Assembly (NCBI RefSeq): GCF_013214175.1 | Contig: NZ_JABSPA010000004.1 | Span: 186,001-250,000, forward strand | Source of the DNA: Colwellia sp. | GTDB taxonomy: Bacteria > Pseudomonadota > Gammaproteobacteria > Enterobacterales > Alteromonadaceae | Direction: 5' to 3' | DNA: 64,000 bases | Part shown: positions 17,889 through 27,925 of the stretch, one piece after another | How positions within the stretch are numbered: the stretch's first letter is position 1 | How the letters are laid out: each line of letters begins with the position of its first letter | Made by a program: the position numbers and the translations under genes | The notes under the pieces: generated by a model | What the model saw: the letters and a program-made list of their open reading frames with translations, nothing else | Databases searched by the model: none | Told to the model about the DNA's origin: nothing

Positions 17889-18731
17889 TTAAACTTTTAC
17901 GCCTAACTCACGTAATCGCTCTAATAAATAACTCGCTTGAGTATGTTGCTCAGACAACACCACTTCGCTACGTGGATGTAAAAACAAAGGCAAAGAAATA
18001 CGAGATTTATCACTGCCCTTACCTGTTGGATTAATTACGCGATGGCTTGTTGATGGAAAGTAGCCTCCTGATGCTTCTTGTAACATATCGCCAATATTAA
18101 TAATTAGATTACCAAAATCAGAAGGTACATCCATCCATTCGCCATCTTGACCTTGTACTTGCAAACCTGGCTCGTTAGCTGCGGGTAATATAGTTAATAA
18201 GTTAATATCTTCATGGGCCGCGGCTCTAACCGCACCAGCTTCCTCATTACCGGTAAGCGGTGGGTAATGCAATATGCGCAATAAAGTATTCGGGGTATCT
18301 TTAATCATATGAGATAAAGCTTCAGCATACTTATCAGCAACATCAACTGGAGAGTGCACTTCTACCCAGTCCAGTAACTCAGCGGCCAGCTGTGATGTTA
18401 ATCGATAATATTCAAGAATTTCTTCTTTAAGCGCTTCAGGAATACGACCCCAAGGGTAAACATGGAAATATTCCTTAATATCCTTTTTACTATGACCTTT
18501 AGCCGTTTCAGATATCTCTGCAGAAAAATAGCCATCTTGTTTTTCTGGGTCAAAAGCAAACGAATGTTTTTCTTCGCTTAAGAAAAACTCCTGCCAGTTT
18601 TTATAAATTGACTCAACTAAACTTTGTTTGATTGGGTGATTAATAAGTACGCCAAAGCCAGTTTCGCGTAAGCTTTTAACAAATTTTTCAGCCGCGTCTT
18701 TTGCTGTGTAATCGACAACTTGTACTTGCAT
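17889..18731 (-). CDS. Isopenicillin-N-synthase-like Fe(II)/2-oxoglutarate dioxygenase
   Basis: The 280-residue oxygenase has the non-haem iron ligands H173 and D175 (AAHEDINLLT) and H230 (TSHRV), plus R244-I-S246 for 2-oxoglutarate. The N-terminal half is the DIOX_N-type domain (ETGFGVLINHPI). The IPNS-like family includes thymine 7-hydroxylase, gibberellin oxidases and ethylene-forming enzyme; the substrate cannot be read from the sequence. It lies between pxpA and nucleoside genes, is divergent from a phosphoesterase, and has a RutR-type operator in the shared promoter region. A base or nucleoside substrate is therefore my preferred inference. Confidence 0.85.
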   Translation of the reverse strand: MQVQVVDYTAKDAAEKFVKSLRETGFGVLINHPIKQSLVESIYKNWQEFFLSEEKHSFAFDPEKQDGYFSAEISETAKGHSKKDIKEYFHVYPWGRIPEALKEEILEYYRLTSQLAAELLDWVEVHSPVDVADKYAEALSHMIKDTPNTLLRILHYPPLTGNEEAGAVRAAAHEDINLLTILPAANEPGLQVQGQDGEWMDVPSDFGNLIINIGDMLQEASGGYFPSTSHRVINPTGKGSDKSRISLPLFLHPRSEVVLSEQHTQASYLLERLRELGVKV

Positions 18732-18820
18732 AATTTAATTCTCTTTGAAGGAACGCTTTAAACCAATAAAGAGATTTTACTCTTTTATCGGTTTTGTTCA
18801 ACAGCCTCAAGCCAAAAAAC

Positions 18821-18836
18821 TTGACCAAATGGTCAT
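18821..18836. promoter_or_regulatory. RutR-type operator between the dioxygenase and phosphoesterase genes
   Basis: TTGACCA-AA-TGGTCAT matches TTGACCAnnTGGTCAA at 13 of 14 fixed positions. It lies about 90 bp upstream of the dioxygenase start and 80 bp upstream of the divergent phosphoesterase. Confidence 0.75.
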
Positions 18837-18917
18837 TTAAAGTATAAAGAAAACTTGCAAAAATCACCTTCATTCGCTAGCTTAACTTTTATTCTTGGTA
18901 AAGTGAAAAGGCTATTG

Positions 18918-19910
18918 ATGATTATAAGTATTAATATATGGAAAAAAAGTTGTTACTCCTTAGCTTTTTTATTTTTAACCACTATTAGCTCAACATTATC
19001 GGCACAAACAGTCGTGGTACTTGCTGACACGCCATACAGCGATAAAGAAAAACATATGTTGCAAGGCCCAAATGGCCTATTATTTCGTCTCATCAATGAA
19101 GTAAACCCTAGTGTTGTTATGCACCTTGGTGATTTTAAGAGTGGTGGCAAGTCATGCACTGACTCCTTATTAAATGAACATAAAGCGCTGTTGGCGCAAA
19201 TCTATCCCGGTAGAGTTATCTACACACCTGGTGACAACGATTGGACTGATTGTGATCGTACCTCACTAGTCCACAGCTTTAATGAATTAGAAAGACTCGA
19301 ATATTTAATAACATTGATGTACCAGAATCCGCCACTATTAACCAAGGATTTAAGCTCGCTTACGAGCCAAGCAATGCAAATAGAAAACAAGTTTTGGATT
19401 AATGAACGCCTAGCAATCAGTACACTTCACCTAGTTGGCACCAGTAACGGTCGTGTTCATATTGGTATGTCTGATCAAGAAAGTGCCATCAAAACCGTGG
19501 ATAAGCGAGACAAAGCTAACCTTGCTTGGCTGAAAAACATTGAGGCGCAAGCAAATAAATTTGATGCCGTAATCATCGGCTTTCAAGCAGATATTTATCA
19601 ACAAAAGGTTTTACAAAGTGGCGACTGTGACAGTACATCGTTAAAGACATGTGATGCTTTTGCTGACTATCGCCAAGCCTTTAAACAGTTAGCCAAACGA
19701 ATAAAGAAGCCGGTATTAATTGCCCACGGTGATACTGGAGATTTTTGCTTTGAAAAATTAGACAATAATTTATGGCATTTAAATGCTGCGGGTGACTTTC
19801 GATACCTTGATGCAACTAAGGTCACTTTTAATAAAGAATCACCAGAAAAACCATTTATTATTAACGGTCTAATTAACGCTAATTTACCTCATATTGGTTG
19901 TAATAATTAA
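18918..19910 (+). CDS. Secreted metallophosphoesterase-like protein
   Basis: From ATG 18918 (AAAAGG 7 bases upstream) the product has 330 residues with a signal peptide ending near TLSAQ. Metallophosphoesterase-fold motifs are VVVLADTPYS, VVMHLGDFKSGG (GD-x) and YTPGDNDWTDC (GDND replacing GNHE), and a late AHGDTGD. It is probably periplasmic. The exact substrate is unknown, but the position at the head of nuclease and nucleoside genes suggests removal of phosphate from nucleotides. A longer in-frame TTG start at 18855 would spoil the signal peptide. Confidence 0.75.
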   Translation: MIISINIWKKSCYSLAFLFLTTISSTLSAQTVVVLADTPYSDKEKHMLQGPNGLLFRLINEVNPSVVMHLGDFKSGGKSCTDSLLNEHKALLAQIYPGRVIYTPGDNDWTDCDRTSLVHSFNELERLEYLITLMYQNPPLLTKDLSSLTSQAMQIENKFWINERLAISTLHLVGTSNGRVHIGMSDQESAIKTVDKRDKANLAWLKNIEAQANKFDAVIIGFQADIYQQKVLQSGDCDSTSLKTCDAFADYRQAFKQLAKRIKKPVLIAHGDTGDFCFEKLDNNLWHLNAAGDFRYLDATKVTFNKESPEKPFIINGLINANLPHIGCNN

Positions 19911-19980
19911 TCCCTAATTCAATACTATTTAGTTGTTTGTTAACATAGAACTAGTGTAATGTTGCAATCTACATACAATC

Positions 19981-19996
19981 CTGACCGTATGGTTAG
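19981..19996. promoter_or_regulatory. Degenerate RutR-like palindrome
   Basis: CTGACCGTATGGTTAG keeps TGACC and GGT-x-A halves in the right register but departs from the consensus at four fixed positions. It lies about 36 bp upstream of the nuclease-like lipoprotein gene. Confidence 0.25.
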
Positions 19997-20031
19997 ATAA
20001 AACCATAAGCAATAAACTAAAGAGACGTTTG

Positions 20032-20982
20032 ATGAAAAAATTAATATTGAGCACTTTATTATTAGCTATTGCTAGCTGTAGTAGTTATTCAACTACGGAC
20101 GCTGCACCAGAAAGTGATGCTCTGATAGCAACGACAACTCAAGCCAATGAAATAAAAGTAGCCTCATGGAACATCGCTTGGCTTGGCTCACATGAATATA
20201 ATCAACGCACTGAGGCCGATTATCAGCAACTCTCCGATTATGCCAAAGCCCTAGATGCAGATGTTATTGCCCTACAGGAAGTTGAAAGTGAGTACTGGGC
20301 ACGTAAGGTTTTTGGCGATGACTATGATTATTACTTCTCTACTAAAGATTGGGTACAACGTGTTGGTGTAGCCATTAAAAAGTCCCAAGGCTTTAAGATT
20401 AAAGCTGAAGAATATAAAGCATTAGATGTTGGTAGAGTACGCCATGGTATGGATATAACCCTAACGAAAAACGATAAAACCTTACATCTACTCGCCGTAC
20501 ATTTAAAGTCTGGCTGTTTTACAGATCCATTAGATAATACCAGCATAAATGCAATGCCAAGTACCAACGACAAAGAAGCAAGACGTAAAGAAGCCTGTGA
20601 AAAACTGAGTAAACAAATAGCGCCATTAGAGCAATGGATTGATGCACATGCGACACAAGGCTCTACTTATATAGTCTTAGGCGATTTCAATCGTCGTTTC
20701 ACCCAAGATATGGCCTCGAATTACTCTGAAGATAAAGGTTTATGGCAAGCATTAAATGATGGTGGCCAAGCCGCGCTTTGGACGCCAACAACGGCGGTTA
20801 ATTCTGACTGTTGGGGTGGTTATTATAAAGACTATATAGATCATATTCTTTTTAGTCCTACAGCTAAAGAGCTCTATATTGATGCTTCCTTTGAGCAATT
20901 AATTTTTAAACCAAAATACACTAAAAAATTATCACAAAACTTGAGCGACCATTGCCCTATTTCGGTAAGACTTAAGCTTTAA
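20032..20982 (+). CDS. Lipoprotein of the endonuclease/exonuclease/phosphatase family
   Basis: The 316-residue protein starts with a lipoprotein signal ending AIASC. The EEP (DNase I-like) fold follows: VASWNIAWLG, DVIALQEVESE (metal Glu), HLKSGCF, VLGDFNRRF (catalytic Asp/Asn) and the terminal LSDHCPISV (catalytic His). It is likely an exported metal-dependent nuclease or phosphodiesterase feeding the nucleoside genes that follow. ATG 20032 is chosen over the TTG just before it; AAGAGA gives a weak ribosome site. Confidence 0.85.
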   Translation: MKKLILSTLLLAIASCSSYSTTDAAPESDALIATTTQANEIKVASWNIAWLGSHEYNQRTEADYQQLSDYAKALDADVIALQEVESEYWARKVFGDDYDYYFSTKDWVQRVGVAIKKSQGFKIKAEEYKALDVGRVRHGMDITLTKNDKTLHLLAVHLKSGCFTDPLDNTSINAMPSTNDKEARRKEACEKLSKQIAPLEQWIDAHATQGSTYIVLGDFNRRFTQDMASNYSEDKGLWQALNDGGQAALWTPTTAVNSDCWGGYYKDYIDHILFSPTAKELYIDASFEQLIFKPKYTKKLSQNLSDHCPISVRLKL

Positions 20983-21132
20983 GCACAACGTTTTAAGCAA
21001 TGGACGTGTTAAACTACTAAACTTTATCATTGTTTTTCTACGTCTATAATTAACAAGAAACACAACTTAGTGGTTTCTCGCCTGTAAATCAGCGATTGTG
21101 CCAACTAAGTTTGCACACTTAGGACCTTTATC

Positions 21133-22137
21133 ATGTTTAACAAGCAACTTCCCCTCATTGATTTACATCGACACTTAGATGGCAACATTCGCCCAGCAAC
21201 CATTTGGCAACTGGCGCAACAAAACAATATCAAATTACCTACTAACAGCTTCGAGGCGTTTATTCCTCACGTGCAAATCACTGACAGTGAAGCTGACCTG
21301 TTGGCCTTTTTGAAAAAGCTTGATTGGGGTGTTGGTGTATTAAAGTCCCTTGATGATGTGGTTCGTATTGGTTTTGAGAATGTCGAAGATGTTTACAACG
21401 CTAATATCGATTATGCTGAATTAAGATTTTCGCCTTATTACATCGCTATGACACACAAGCTGCCAATAGAAGGTGTGGTTGAAGCAATTATTGAAGGCGT
21501 GAATCAGGGCAGAAACAAATTTTCCACCAAGATTAACTTAATGGGTATTTTAAGCCGTACTTTTGGTATCGAACACTGTCAAACGGAACTGAACGCCCTA
21601 CTCGCCTATAAAGACAACTTAGTTGCCGTAGACTTAGCGGGTGATGAATATAACTTTCCAGGCAGTCTTTTTGAAAGCCACTTTAAACAAGTTAGAGATG
21701 CAGGCTTAAATGTTAGTGTACATGCGGGAGAAGCCGCAGGTCCAGAGAGTGTTTGGCATGCTATTGAAAAGTTAGGCGCCACACGAATCGGTCATGGTGT
21801 CGCTTGTGCTAAAGATCAAAAGCTAATGGATTATATGCGCGATCATCAAATTAGTCTTGAGTCTTGTCTTACCTCTAATTATCAAACCGGTACTATCAAA
21901 GACCTAGCAACACATCCAGTAAAAACCTTCTTAGCAAACGAGCTGATGGTTTGTTTAAATACTGATGATCCTGCCGTTGAAAATATAGAGCTTGAAGGTG
22001 AATTTGAAGTTGCCAGTAAAGTACTTGGCTTTGATAGCGAACAAATAAGTCAGTTACAGCGTAATGCAGTCGAAATGAGCTTCTTATCAGCCGCAGAAAA
22101 GAAAGCTTTGCTCAATATTAAACAAAGCGCGGTTTAA
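21133..22137 (+). CDS. add: Adenosine deaminase
   Basis: Converts (deoxy)adenosine to (deoxy)inosine. The 334-residue protein has the zinc motif H12-x-H14 in LIDLHRHLDG, then VSVHAGEAAGPESV, IGHGVACAKD and CLNTDDPAV with the zinc-binding Asp. These are all in the order of E. coli Add. It precedes deoD, which splits the inosine formed. No RutR or CRP site was found directly upstream. Confidence 0.94.
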   Translation: MFNKQLPLIDLHRHLDGNIRPATIWQLAQQNNIKLPTNSFEAFIPHVQITDSEADLLAFLKKLDWGVGVLKSLDDVVRIGFENVEDVYNANIDYAELRFSPYYIAMTHKLPIEGVVEAIIEGVNQGRNKFSTKINLMGILSRTFGIEHCQTELNALLAYKDNLVAVDLAGDEYNFPGSLFESHFKQVRDAGLNVSVHAGEAAGPESVWHAIEKLGATRIGHGVACAKDQKLMDYMRDHQISLESCLTSNYQTGTIKDLATHPVKTFLANELMVCLNTDDPAVENIELEGEFEVASKVLGFDSEQISQLQRNAVEMSFLSAAEKKALLNIKQSAV

Positions 22138-22463
22138 TAAAGCTAGGAGCAATAAAGCTCTGTTAAAGAAAATATACCAGACAAAAATCTAGTCCAGACT
22201 TAAGCTAAGTTTGAGTTTGAACTAGCTTTGGAAATAATGAATAAAGGTGCTGCCTTTACACTTAAATCGTTTAGCTATGCATTAGCAACTTGAACGATTA
22301 ATGCATTAGCATTATTATTAATGCACTACTTATTACGATGTTGATAAATAGTGCCTAACAAAGTAAACATCAACTTTATCAGTAAAAAATCCTTGATAGC
22401 TGCATGAATAATTCTATTCTGGCTAGAAACTTACTGGCTTACAACATTAAAAGGATAACTCTT
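22138..22463. other. Non-coding gap with short repeats upstream of deoD
   Basis: There is no gene here. A direct repeat ATGCATTAGCA occurs at 22277-22287 and 22301-22311. It is interleaved with an inverted pair AATCGTT (22265-22271) and AACGATT (22293-22299). These could form an operator, but no known consensus is matched. Confidence 0.35.
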
Positions 22464-23168
22464 ATGCCAACCCCTCATATCGAAGCTCAAGCAGGTGATT
22501 TCGCTGAAACAGTGTTAATGCCAGGCGACCCACTTAGAGCCAAGTTTATCGCCGAAAACTTTCTCGATGACGTAAAGTGCGTCACTAAAGTACGTAATAT
22601 GTTTGGTTACACCGGTACTTACAAAGGTAAACGCATCTCAGTGATGGGCTCAGGCATGGGTGTACCCAGTATATCTATTTATGCCACTGAGCTTTATAGA
22701 GATTATGGCGTTGAAAAAATCATTCGCATTGGCTCTTGTGGCGCCATCCGTGATGACATCAAAATTCGCGATATTGTCATTGGTATGGCTGCTAGCACTG
22801 ATTCAAACGTAAACAGACAAAGAATAAGCAATGTAGATTTTGCCGCTTGTGCTGACTTCTCTTTATTGAAAAGTGTTGTTGATACGGCAGAAAAAATGGG
22901 TAAAGCTGTGCATGTAGGTAATATCTTCACTGCTGATTTATTTTATACACCGCAACCGGAAATATTCGCCACCTTGGAAAAATACGGTGTCTTAGCGGTG
23001 GAAATGGAAGCTGCTGGTCTTTATGGTGTAGCTGCGGAATACGGTAAAAAAGCACTGACGGTATTAACCGTTAGTGATCATATTAAAACCGGTGAGCAAA
23101 CCACTGCTGAAGAGCGACAAACAACCTTTAAAGATATGATGGAACTTACCCTAGAAAGCATACTATAA
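22464..23168 (+). CDS. deoD: Purine nucleoside phosphorylase, DeoD type
   Basis: Phosphorolyses inosine, guanosine and deoxy forms to base plus (deoxy)ribose-1-phosphate. The 234-residue product from ATG 22464 (AAAGGA upstream) begins [15 protein letters not shown], then [46 protein letters not shown] and TVSDHI, matching E. coli DeoD block by block. An in-frame ATG at 22404 would add 20 residues absent from homologues. It ends at a strong bidirectional terminator. Confidence 0.95.
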   Translation: MPTPHIEAQAGDFAETVLMPGDPLRAKFIAENFLDDVKCVTKVRNMFGYTGTYKGKRISVMGSGMGVPSISIYATELYRDYGVEKIIRIGSCGAIRDDIKIRDIVIGMAASTDSNVNRQRISNVDFAACADFSLLKSVVDTAEKMGKAVHVGNIFTADLFYTPQPEIFATLEKYGVLAVEMEAAGLYGVAAEYGKKALTVLTVSDHIKTGEQTTAEERQTTFKDMMELTLESIL

Positions 23169-23207
23169 GTCTGGTTATAAGCGTTCAAGTACAGTTTTAT
23201 TGAACAT

Positions 23208-23241
23208 AAAAAAAGGGTTAGCATTTTGCTAACCCTTTTTT
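23208..23241. terminator. Bidirectional terminator between deoD and a TonB receptor gene
   Basis: AAAAGGGTTAGCA, loop TTT, TGCTAACCCTTTT: a perfect 13-bp stem with A- and T-runs on both sides. Confidence 0.9.
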
Positions 23242-23291
23242 GTCTAATAAAATGCGATATACAAGTACCGCTTATTTATAAGAAAAGCCTC

Positions 23292-25598
23292 TTAGAAGAA
23301 AGAAACTTTAAATGCTGCGCCAACAAAACGCTCCTCATTAACCATGCCAGAGTTGTTATTAAAATCAACACCACCAATAATGACTTGCTCATCAGTCAGA
23401 TTACGAACAAAAGCTGAGACTTCATACTCATTATCTCCCGCTATCCAGTTATAACCAGTACGAGCACCAATTTCTACTAGGGCGTCACCTTCAAACTCTT
23501 TTGCTCTATATAAAAAGAAGTCAACTTCACCACGATAAGTTAAATCAGTATGAGCAAAGAACTCACCCTCACCAACTTCTTTTACATAACTTAAGGTTAA
23601 GTTTGATATCCACTCTGGCGCGTTAGGTAAACTATTGCCATCAATATACGCCATGGTAAGCGGTCCAAAGGCACCCGGAACTTGGAAAGTAGGATCGGTT
23701 ACTGTACAAGTACCAGAGCCACAAGCGGCAACAGCAAGACCTTTGTCATCAATTTCAGTTTTGTTGTAACTAATATTAAAAGTAGCAATAATGTTATCAG
23801 TTAAAATCCACTCAGAATCAAGCTCAATACCGTAACCCGTGGTGCCGTTTGCATTTAATAGTGTGTTTGAATTCGAAGTACCACCCACAGCAGTTAATTG
23901 CTGATTATCCATATCAAAATAATACACTGAGACATTAATTCGACCTTGCCCGTCTAAAATATCAGATTTTATACCGGTTTCGTATGAGGTAATCGTTTCA
24001 GAGTCCGCAACACTGACATTTTGATCGTAAAGCACGCGACCTTGAATACTTGGTGCTCGAAAACTATTTGCTACTCGGGCATACCAATTAACGTCTTGGT
24101 TAATTTTATAAGTACCGCTAATATCCCAACTTACGTGACTATCACTTGGGTTTACCGACTTAGAATAATTACCACCATCAGCACCGGGTATAAATGGATG
24201 GTCTAATAATTCAGCAGTAAAGTCTTTTTCATCATCTGAATAACGTAAACCTACAGTTAACGAGAAGTCATCTGTAAAGTCGTAATCAACAGAGCCAAAT
24301 ACAGCCCAAGCAGTTGTTTCTTGATGTTGCGTTGACTCACCGTTCTGCGCACCATGTGCCGGATCCGATGGTGTTGAGGTAGCGTCACGAGTATAGAAGT
24401 CATAAGTATTAATCGTTAATTCTTCATTGAAGTAAAAAAGCCCCACTTGATAGTTAAACTGACCAACAAAATTTGACGCTAATCGCAGCTCTTGAGTGTA
24501 TTGGTTATGATCAGGGATTTCATCAGCTGTTTGGGCACCCCACCATACTGCATTTGGATCACCAGCAGGAGGAAAACCATTATAACCGCCATCCACATCG
24601 GCTCTAGAGTATATTTCGGCACTTTCCCAACCAGTTATAGAGGTAAGAGTGTAATCTTCAATATCCCATTCAAGTTTTAAACTACTACCTTGGGTACTAA
24701 CTTGTTGAGTAGCAAACTGACCCGCATCTTGATAAACGACATCGGCTTCAAAATCAGGGCGAATATTATTAGTGCCTGGCGTAGCAATATTTGGATGAAA
24801 AGTAATAGGTGAGCCATCGAGATCTCTAAAGTGATAATTAAATAAGGCACTAAAATCGTTACCTTCATATAAAAATTGAATACGGGCTGCATTATCATCA
24901 TAACCGCCTAGTTGATCTTTTTGCTCAAAACCAACAGCCCGATTATCAATATAGTCATCCTTTGATTGATGTAAACCTGAAATACGAACCGATAAAGTAT
25001 CAGTCAAGCCACCACCAACCGCTGCAGATGAATTAATTGCGCCACGACTACCGTAGGAAACAGCGGCATAACCATCAAAAGACTGTGATGGTTTCATTGA
25101 GTCAAACTTCACCAAACCCGCAGGTGTATTACGACCAAACAAGGTGCCCTGTGGTCCTCGAAGTACTTCTACACGTTCAACATCAAATACAGGGAAGCCC
25201 TTTAGAATTGGGTTTTCTTGCACAATATCATCAACAATATAAGAAACAGGTTGCGAGGCATTTAAATCAAAATCAGTATTACCTAAACCACGGATATAAA
25301 AGCGAGGAAAGCTTCGGCCATATGAAGATTCAACAGCAAGACTTGGGATACGAGCGCTCATAAAACGAATATCCATACCCGCTGAACTATAGGCATCAAG
25401 GTTTTCGCCTTGTAAAGCCGACACTGATACCGGTACTTCTTGTACATTTTCAACACGTTTACGTGCAGTAACTTCAATCACTTCAAGTTTATTTTTTCCC
25501 GCTTCTTCAGCTTGCGCCATTGAAGTAATTCCGCCACCGGTGGCGAGGATGCCCGCGCTAATACATAGCGATAGCGATTTTTTTTTAAAAGTGTGCAT
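23292..25598 (-). CDS. TonB-dependent outer-membrane receptor
   Basis: The 768-residue receptor (start at ATG 25598, preceded by GGGGAAT) has a signal peptide ending near MAQAEE and a TonB box around EVIEVTARKR. The plug domain has FYIRGLGNTDFD and VEVLRGPQGTLFGRNTPAGLV, and a 22-strand barrel ends in AAFKVSFF with a terminal Phe. The substrate cannot be read from the sequence. It lies 86 bases downstream of deoB in the same direction, within nucleoside genes, which suggests nucleosides or a degradation product. Several plug and barrel motifs are of the broad sucrose/siderophore receptor type. Confidence 0.88.
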   Translation of the reverse strand: MHTFKKKSLSLCISAGILATGGGITSMAQAEEAGKNKLEVIEVTARKRVENVQEVPVSVSALQGENLDAYSSAGMDIRFMSARIPSLAVESSYGRSFPRFYIRGLGNTDFDLNASQPVSYIVDDIVQENPILKGFPVFDVERVEVLRGPQGTLFGRNTPAGLVKFDSMKPSQSFDGYAAVSYGSRGAINSSAAVGGGLTDTLSVRISGLHQSKDDYIDNRAVGFEQKDQLGGYDDNAARIQFLYEGNDFSALFNYHFRDLDGSPITFHPNIATPGTNNIRPDFEADVVYQDAGQFATQQVSTQGSSLKLEWDIEDYTLTSITGWESAEIYSRADVDGGYNGFPPAGDPNAVWWGAQTADEIPDHNQYTQELRLASNFVGQFNYQVGLFYFNEELTINTYDFYTRDATSTPSDPAHGAQNGESTQHQETTAWAVFGSVDYDFTDDFSLTVGLRYSDDEKDFTAELLDHPFIPGADGGNYSKSVNPSDSHVSWDISGTYKINQDVNWYARVANSFRAPSIQGRVLYDQNVSVADSETITSYETGIKSDILDGQGRINVSVYYFDMDNQQLTAVGGTSNSNTLLNANGTTGYGIELDSEWILTDNIIATFNISYNKTEIDDKGLAVAACGSGTCTVTDPTFQVPGAFGPLTMAYIDGNSLPNAPEWISNLTLSYVKEVGEGEFFAHTDLTYRGEVDFFLYRAKEFEGDALVEIGARTGYNWIAGDNEYEVSAFVRNLTDEQVIIGGVDFNNNSGMVNEERFVGAAFKVSFF

Positions 25599-25710
25599 AG
25601 TTGTTATTCCCCAGATATTAATCAAATTAGTTATAGCTCGCTCTAAACGGCGATTGATGAACTATTCCAGTGTAGTTTAAATTTTTAAATTTACCTTAAA
25701 AATTAATAGT

Positions 25711-26934
25711 TTAATGTTTAGGTTTAAAATTTAAATCTAATAAAAAACTACTTCCGTAATCCATTGCCTCGACCTTAAATAGTTCTGCGATTGTTTGCCC
25801 TAAATCAGCAAAAGTTTTTCGGTTACCTATATTAACAGATCCGACCTGTTGATGGTAAGCGATAATAGGCACATATTCTCGGGTATGTTCAGTGCCCGGC
25901 CAAGTTGGGTCACAACCATGGTCAGCAGTGAAGAATAATACATCATCGGCAGACATAGCCGCAAAGAGCTCTGGAATACGAACATCTAGTGCCTCAAGCT
26001 CTCTTGCATAGCCGATGGCATCACGTCTGTGACCAAAGTCTTGATCGAAATTAACCAAATTAGTAAAAATAAGTGAATTATCTTGAGCAGTATTGATATG
26101 GCTAAGTGTGGCATCAAAAAGCGCATCTAAACCAGTGGCTTTTGTCTTTTCATCAATACCTTGATGGGCAAAGATGTCGGCAATTTTGCCAACACTGATA
26201 ACATGAGTACCTGCCTGAGATATTTTATCTAATACCGTTGGCGCAGGGGGTAATACCGAGTAATCTCTTCTGTTACCTGTTCTGGCAAAGTTATCTGGAT
26301 TGTCACCAACAAAAGGTCTGGCGATAACACGCCCTATATTTAAGTCACCAAGCAGTTCACGTACAGTTTCACAATACTTATAGAGGTTATCTAAACCAAA
26401 ATGCTCCTCATGGGCAGCAATTTGAAAAACACTGTCTGCCGAGGTATAACAAATAGGCAAACCTGTTTTAATATGCTCGTCACCCAAACGCTTAAGTATT
26501 TCAGTGCCCGAAGCATGACAATTACCTAATATGCCGTCAAAACCTGTTGTTTGGTTAATATTGTCAATTAATGTTTTAGGAAAACTATTTTCTTTATCGG
26601 TAAAATAGCCCCAATCAAAGAGCACTGGTACTCCTGCCATTTCCCAGTGACCACTCGGGGTATCTTTACCTGTGCTAATTTCCTCGGCAAAGCCATAAGC
26701 CCCTTTACTTGGTGCTCCTCCTTCATAAGGAAAGTCCTGATTAGATGCCTGCTGACAGGCTTTTATTAAGCCCAGTGCCGATAAATTGGGTAAAGCAATC
26801 TTTTTGCCTGTTTCATCAAAATACGCACGTGCTAAATTAGCTAACGTATTTGCACCAACATCACCAAAATCAACTGCATCCGGAGAGTAACCAATACCAA
26901 AACTATCAATAACCAAAATTATTGCACGAGCCAT
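25711..26934 (-). CDS. deoB: Phosphopentomutase
   Basis: Interconverts (deoxy)ribose-1- and 5-phosphate, linking phosphorylases to central metabolism. The 407 residues begin [19 protein letters not shown], have [25 protein letters not shown] and [23 protein letters not shown], the metal-binding alkaline-phosphatase-superfamily motifs. It is divergent from udk with a RutR-type operator between them. Confidence 0.95.
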   Translation of the reverse strand: MARAIILVIDSFGIGYSPDAVDFGDVGANTLANLARAYFDETGKKIALPNLSALGLIKACQQASNQDFPYEGGAPSKGAYGFAEEISTGKDTPSGHWEMAGVPVLFDWGYFTDKENSFPKTLIDNINQTTGFDGILGNCHASGTEILKRLGDEHIKTGLPICYTSADSVFQIAAHEEHFGLDNLYKYCETVRELLGDLNIGRVIARPFVGDNPDNFARTGNRRDYSVLPPAPTVLDKISQAGTHVISVGKIADIFAHQGIDEKTKATGLDALFDATLSHINTAQDNSLIFTNLVNFDQDFGHRRDAIGYARELEALDVRIPELFAAMSADDVLFFTADHGCDPTWPGTEHTREYVPIIAYHQQVGSVNIGNRKTFADLGQTIAELFKVEAMDYGSSFLLDLNFKPKH

Positions 26935-27009
26935 AATGTTTCCTTTTTTTAATATTTTAAGATTATAATTACAAATGATAACAAATATTGAAATAATCTG
27001 ATAAATAAT

Positions 27010-27025
27010 ATGACCAACTGGTCAA
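27010..27025. promoter_or_regulatory. RutR-type operator between deoB and udk
   Basis: ATGACCA-AC-TGGTCAA matches TTGACCAnnTGGTCAA at 13 of 14 fixed positions. It lies about 75 bp upstream of deoB and 200 bp upstream of udk. Confidence 0.75.
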
Positions 27026-27223
27026 GTTGTGTTAATTTATCACCTTTCTAAAAAAGGGTAAATAGAGCATTTTCTACTCGCTAATTATTTACCGGCTCTT
27101 TAGTTTATTAACCTTACAATGCTAAAATAAAATATAGCTAATACCTGTCAGCTACAGGTAGTTTTGCTCACTATAAAAACTAGTATTGAATTATTAATAT
27201 TTTCTTTGACAATAGGCTGAACA

Positions 27224-27871
27224 TTGAAACCAATTAAACCAACCATTATTGCTATCGCTGGTCCATCAGCATCAGGGAAAACACTCTTTGCTCAAACAAT
27301 TCATGACGAACTTGTAACCGAGCTAGGTGAAAATGGCATTTCAATTATTTATGAAGATGCTTATTATCGTGATCAATCTCATTTATCTATGTCTGATCGT
27401 GAAAAAACAAATTATGATCACCCCAATGCCTTTGAACATGAGCTATTATCAGAACATTTAAAGAAATTGACAGACAACAAAACAATTAATAGCCCTGTTT
27501 ATTGCTACAAAACTCATACTCGCCTTAATGAAACCAAGACATTTTCACCAACGAAAATCATTCTAGTTGAAGGTATATTACTACTGTCTAATCAAGAACT
27601 GAGAGACTGTTTTGATATAAAAGTTTATATGGATACCCCGTTAGATATTTGCCTGATCAGAAGAATTAAACGAGATCTCGTTGAGCGTAATCGCAGTGTT
27701 GAGTCAGTTACCAACCAATATTTAGCCACAGTAAGACCCATGTACCATCAATTTATCGAGCCATCAAAAGCTTGGGCTGATATTGTTATTACCCGAGGCG
27801 GTAAAAATAGAATGGCCATTGAAGTACTCAAAGCAAAAATTCGTCAACTATCACAGCTCCCCACACAATAA
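27224..27871 (+). CDS. udk: Uridine/cytidine kinase
   Basis: Phosphorylates uridine and cytidine. The 215-residue protein has the P-loop GPSASGKT at 13-20, EDAYYRDQSHLSM, NYDHPNAF, VEGILLL, DTPLDICLIRRIKRDLVER and RGGKNR, all aligned with E. coli Udk. The start must be TTG 27224: an in-frame TGA lies two codons upstream (27218-27220) and the next in-frame ATG falls well after the P-loop. It heads the group udk-nupC-deoC-tdk. Confidence 0.93.
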   Translation: MKPIKPTIIAIAGPSASGKTLFAQTIHDELVTELGENGISIIYEDAYYRDQSHLSMSDREKTNYDHPNAFEHELLSEHLKKLTDNKTINSPVYCYKTHTRLNETKTFSPTKIILVEGILLLSNQELRDCFDIKVYMDTPLDICLIRRIKRDLVERNRSVESVTNQYLATVRPMYHQFIEPSKAWADIVITRGGKNRMAIEVLKAKIRQLSQLPTQ

Positions 27872-27925
27872 GAATTAAATTAAGATAAAATAGAATAAAA
27901 TAACAATAAAACAAAAGAGGTCTTC

